The notes under the pieces are model-generated. The model ran no database searches and had not been told where the DNA came from. It saw nothing but the letters and a program-made list of their open reading frames with translations. This document shows, one piece after another, positions 4,846-7,129 of a stretch of 7,129 nt of DNA. This DNA is from a bacterium UBP11_UBA4055. GTDB lineage: Bacteria > UBA4055. The position numbers were made by a program, and so were the translations under genes. Position 1 is the first letter of the stretch. Every line of letters starts with the position of its first letter. Where the stretch lies: assembly GCA_002382735.1 (NCBI GenBank), contig DFZN01000026.1, positions 46,670 to 53,798 on the forward strand, read 5' to 3'.

Positions 4846-6189
4846 ATGACTGAAAACCAGAACATAGAATACAAACAGAGCTGGCATGATGATTACCTTA
4901 AATGGGTCTGCGGATTTTCAAATGCGCAGGGCGGAAAAATCTATGTCGGTAAAGACGATAACGGCAAAGTCGTCGGCATTAGATAATTATAGAGTGCTGA
5001 TGGAAGACATACCCAACAAGATCAAGAATCTGATGGGCATAATTTGCGATGTGAACCTGCTCGATGAAGACGGAAAAAATATATTGAAATAATTGTGCCC
5101 CGATATACAGTTCCGATCTCGCTAAGAGGCCGGTTTTATTATAGAAGCGGTAGCGTCAAACATGAATTGACAGGTCCTTCACTGAATGAATTTTTGCTAA
5201 AAAAATCAGGACTTACCTGGGATGAAGTTACAGAACCGAGGGCATCACTTGCAGATATTGACGAGCCGACTGTACGGAAGTTCATAAAGGATTGCGCTAA
5301 AGCAAAACGAATAGACATTGAAGAAAATATTACAGTTGCTCAGCTTCTGGATAAACTGCACCTGAGAAGCGAAGGCCAGCTTAAACGCGCAGCTATAGTC
5401 CTATTTGGTAAAGAACCGGCAAAATTCTTCAATAACACTTTCGTCAAAATCGGCAGATTCGTCAACTCCGACGCTGATTTGAGATTCCACGAAATGGTCG
5501 AAGGCAACCTTATATATATGAAAGACAGAATCGAAGAGATACTTAACACGAAATTCTTTATCCATCCTATCGAATTTGTCGGATTTCAGAGATATGAGCA
5601 TGATGAATATCCCGTACCCGCAATAAGGGAAATGATCCTGAACTCCTTAATACACAGAAATTATCTCGGCGTACACACCCAGCTCAGAGTTTATAACGAC
5701 AGGCTTATGATGTGGAATGACGGCACTCTCCCCTACGACATCTCCGAAGAAGATCTCAAAATTACTCACATGTCAAAGCCGAGAAACACTCTTATAGCCT
5801 ATGCCTGCTTTCTTGGCGGATATATAGATTCATGGGGGCGCGGAACTATTAAGATAATTGACGCCTGCAAAGCCAACAACATGCCTGAACCCGAAATGCG
5901 CAACGAACAGGGCGGTTTCGTCACTATATTCCATAAGCAAAATGTGCAAAAGGTCCCCGATAAGGTCCCCGAAAATGCACCTGATAATCATCCTGCTCTC
6001 AACGAAAGGCAGAAAAAGGCGATCGAGTATGTTAAGAAGCATGGGAAGATTACAAGAAATGAATACGAAAAACTTTTTAATGTTTCAAGTAGAACAGCCA
6101 TAAGAGATCTTAATTTCTTAGTAGATAATTCAGTTTTTGAAAAACAAGGTATTAACAAAAATTCTCATTATATCATAATTGAAGCGTAA
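4846..6189 (+). pseudogene. AlbA_2 / GHKL ATPase / winged-helix regulator (COG2865 type) with two compensating frameshifts
   Basis: Three overlapping frames join into one family protein of about 447 residues. The first (ATG 4846, stop 4984-4986) encodes an AlbA_2 start with IEYKQSW and GFSNAQGGKIYVG. An extra A at 4981 moves homology to the next frame (DNYRVLMEDIPNKIKNL, stop 5090-5092). A missing base in the A-run 5074-5079 returns it to the first frame, expected reading DGKKYIEIIV. The remainder, open from GTG 5095, contains the GHKL-type ATPase with N-box-like REMILNSLIHRNY and glycine-rich WGRGTIKI. A proline-rich linker (KVPDKVPENAPDN) and a C-terminal winged helix-turn-helix (NERQKKAIEYV onward, about 60 residues) complete it. 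Such proteins are predicted ATP-dependent transcription regulators. As read, only a 46-residue stub and possibly a 364-residue ATPase-HTH protein from GTG 5095 would be made. Sequencing error in the A-run is a real alternative. Confidence 0.85.
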
Positions 6190-6243
6190 TGGCGAGCAAA
6201 TGGCGAGCAAATGGCGCATAAATGGCGAGCAAATGGCGCATAG
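6189..6243 (+). repeat. Five 11-bp tandem repeats beginning on a stop codon
   Basis: The units start at 6189, 6200, 6211, 6222 and 6233 and follow ATGGCG plus AGCAA or CATAA/CATAG. The first A is the last base of the regulator's TAA. Since 11 is not a multiple of 3, the array passes through all frames. The AGCAA unit contains no stop in any frame and would encode a permuted 11-residue repeat such as NGEQMASKWRI. It could be a variable-number locus altering the regulator C-terminus by slippage. Confidence 0.9.
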
Positions 6244-6402
6244 CACATCCCTCAACATTCCTACTTAACCCTACCTTAAACGATCCGGGGTGCTATATAT
6301 CTTTTACGGAAACAGAAATAACTGTCAACGACTAAGATCTACACAAATTCGCGGCATCCTCGTCCAATTTGCAGTCATATTGCAAAATAGCCGAATTTTT
6401 TC
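6244..6402. other. Intergenic leader before the third ATPase
   Basis: No gene is supported here. A diverged boundary motif (copy F, ACATCCCTCAACATTCCTACTT at 6245-6266) follows the tandem repeats. It fits copy B with two single-base insertions and three substitutions. A small inverted repeat, TTTGCA at 6368-6373 and TGCAAA at 6381-6386, lies about 17 bases upstream of the -35 element and could be a regulator site. No terminator is seen. Confidence 0.45.
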
Positions 6403-6431
6403 TTGCATTTATAGCTGTTCGTTATTATATT
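6403..6431 (+). promoter_or_regulatory. Predicted promoter of the third ATPase
   Basis: TTGCAT (6403-6408), 17 bases and TATATT (6426-6431) make a near-consensus promoter. The start site would fall near 6438, leaving a leader of about 24 nt. GGAG at 6452-6455 is the ribosome binding site. The -35 hexamer and spacing equal those of the ATPase at 3470. Confidence 0.7.
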
Positions 6432-6461
6432 TGAACTATCTGCTAAACATTGGAGATGAAA

Positions 6462-7129
6462 ATGTATATAAAAAGAACTGCTGAACAATTTATCAAACGG
6501 GCTTCTGACCAATTCCCCGCATTACTTATAACAGGCGCAAGACAGGTCGGAAAAACTACTTTATTAAGACATACAAGCTCTCAAGAGCGAACCTATATTT
6601 CTCTTGATGACCCGACTAATTTAAGTCTGGCCAAAAATGATCCGGCTCTTTTTTTCAAAAGGTTTCCGCCGCCTGTCCTGATAGATGAAATTCAATATGC
6701 GCCTGAATTACTCCCTTTCATAAAAATTCTGATAGATGAGAAGCAGGATAAAGGAATGTTCTGGCTGACAGGCTCACAGCAGTTCCATCTGATGAAAGGA
6801 ATTTCCGAGTCATTGGCAGGCAGGATCGGAATAATAAACCTTTTGGGATTATCAAAACATGAGATCAGAAATAAAGGCGCAAATTACGAACCTTTTCTTC
6901 CGACTTATGAAATAATAAAGAAAAGAGCAGAAATAAATAAACCCGCTGGCTTAAACGAATTATATAAAATGATATGGCGCGGGTCTATGCCGGCATTGTA
7001 TGGTTCTGTGAATATTGAAAAAGAATTGTTTTACAGCTCATATATTCAGACATACATACAGAGAGATGTCCGTGACCTTGCTAAAGTTGGAGATGAAACT
7101 TCTTTCCTCAGATTTCTAAAAGCCGCGGC
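6462..7129 (+). CDS. AAA_14/DUF4143 ATPase (COG1373 type), N-terminal part, runs off the window
   Basis: The frame is open from ATG 6462 to the last base, giving 222 complete codons. The product starts MYIKRTAEQFIKRASDQFPA and has Walker A GARQVGKT (25-32), Walker B PVLIDEIQYAP (71-81) and the sensor segment FWLTGSQQF. The segment IQTYIQRDVRDLAKV near residues 197-211 is typical of the start of the DUF4143 part. The nuclease-like C-terminus lies outside the window, so its catalytic state cannot be judged. The start is chosen at 6462 because GGAG at 6452-6455 is spaced 6 bases from it; an ATG at 6456 is in frame but abuts the Shine-Dalgarno sequence. It differs clearly from the two other ATPases and is not a recent duplicate of either. 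It probably acts in the cytoplasm; function is unknown beyond family-level prediction. Confidence 0.92.
   Translation, partial: MYIKRTAEQFIKRASDQFPALLITGARQVGKTTLLRHTSSQERTYISLDDPTNLSLAKNDPALFFKRFPPPVLIDEIQYAPELLPFIKILIDEKQDKGMFWLTGSQQFHLMKGISESLAGRIGIINLLGLSKHEIRNKGANYEPFLPTYEIIKKRAEINKPAGLNELYKMIWRGSMPALYGSVNIEKELFYSSYIQTYIQRDVRDLAKVGDETSFLRFLKAA

Noticed and set aside
5066..5097. Programmed ribosomal frameshifting at the A-run
   Set aside because: The A-run could slip, but a second unrelated shift at 4981 without a slippery sequence is also needed, so programmed recoding is a poor explanation for the gene as a whole.
6290..6484. Small open frame upstream of the third ATPase
   Set aside because: It overlaps the promoter and start of the ATPase in another frame, lacks a good start signal and has an unconvincing composition.

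Overview
The window comes from a Gram-negative (diderm), moderately AT-rich bacterium. The evidence is a truncated outer-membrane beta-barrel gene at the left edge and consensus-like sigma-70 promoters. The lineage cannot be fixed from sequence alone. Clusters of COG1373-type ATPases and AlbA_2 regulators at this density are familiar from uncultivated FCB-group and related anaerobes (Delongbacteria, Cloacimonadota, Fibrobacterota). That placement is a low-confidence guess.

Layout. Positions 1-549 hold the end of a probable outer-membrane protein, closed by a strong intrinsic terminator (571-597). Everything after it looks like an accessory island of toxin/defence-like modules. In order these are a HEPN/MNT toxin-antitoxin pair (670-1340), an AlbA_2-family regulator reduced by a large internal deletion (1381-1861), and a minus-strand AAA_14/DUF4143 ATPase (1951-3255). 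A divergent plus-strand ATPase of the same superfamily with an intact nuclease-like C-terminus follows (3470-4792). Then come a second AlbA_2/GHKL/winged-helix regulator carrying two mutually compensating frameshifts (4846-6189) and a third AAA_14/DUF4143 ATPase running off the right edge (6462-7129).

The most striking non-coding structure is a short motif (consensus near ACATCCCCGACTTTCTGCTT) found in the same orientation at nearly every module boundary: 599, 1347, 1937, 3359, 4794 and a diverged copy at 6245. Two copies extend into an almost identical ~44-bp block holding a -35/-10 promoter with 17-bp spacing, placed before unrelated genes. Other regulatory structures are four CCGGT half-sites at exactly 16-bp steps across the -10 and Shine-Dalgarno region of the minus-strand ATPase, two 28-bp direct repeats before the plus-strand ATPase, and five 11-bp tandem repeats that begin on the stop codon of the second regulator.

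How it may work together (inference). Each module is a self-contained selfish or defence-like unit: HEPN RNase-like toxin with nucleotidyltransferase antitoxin, NTPase with nuclease fold, or DNA-binding GHKL regulator. The common boundary motif suggests that modules were assembled, swapped or decayed at shared sequences. No transposase, integrase or att site is visible in the window.
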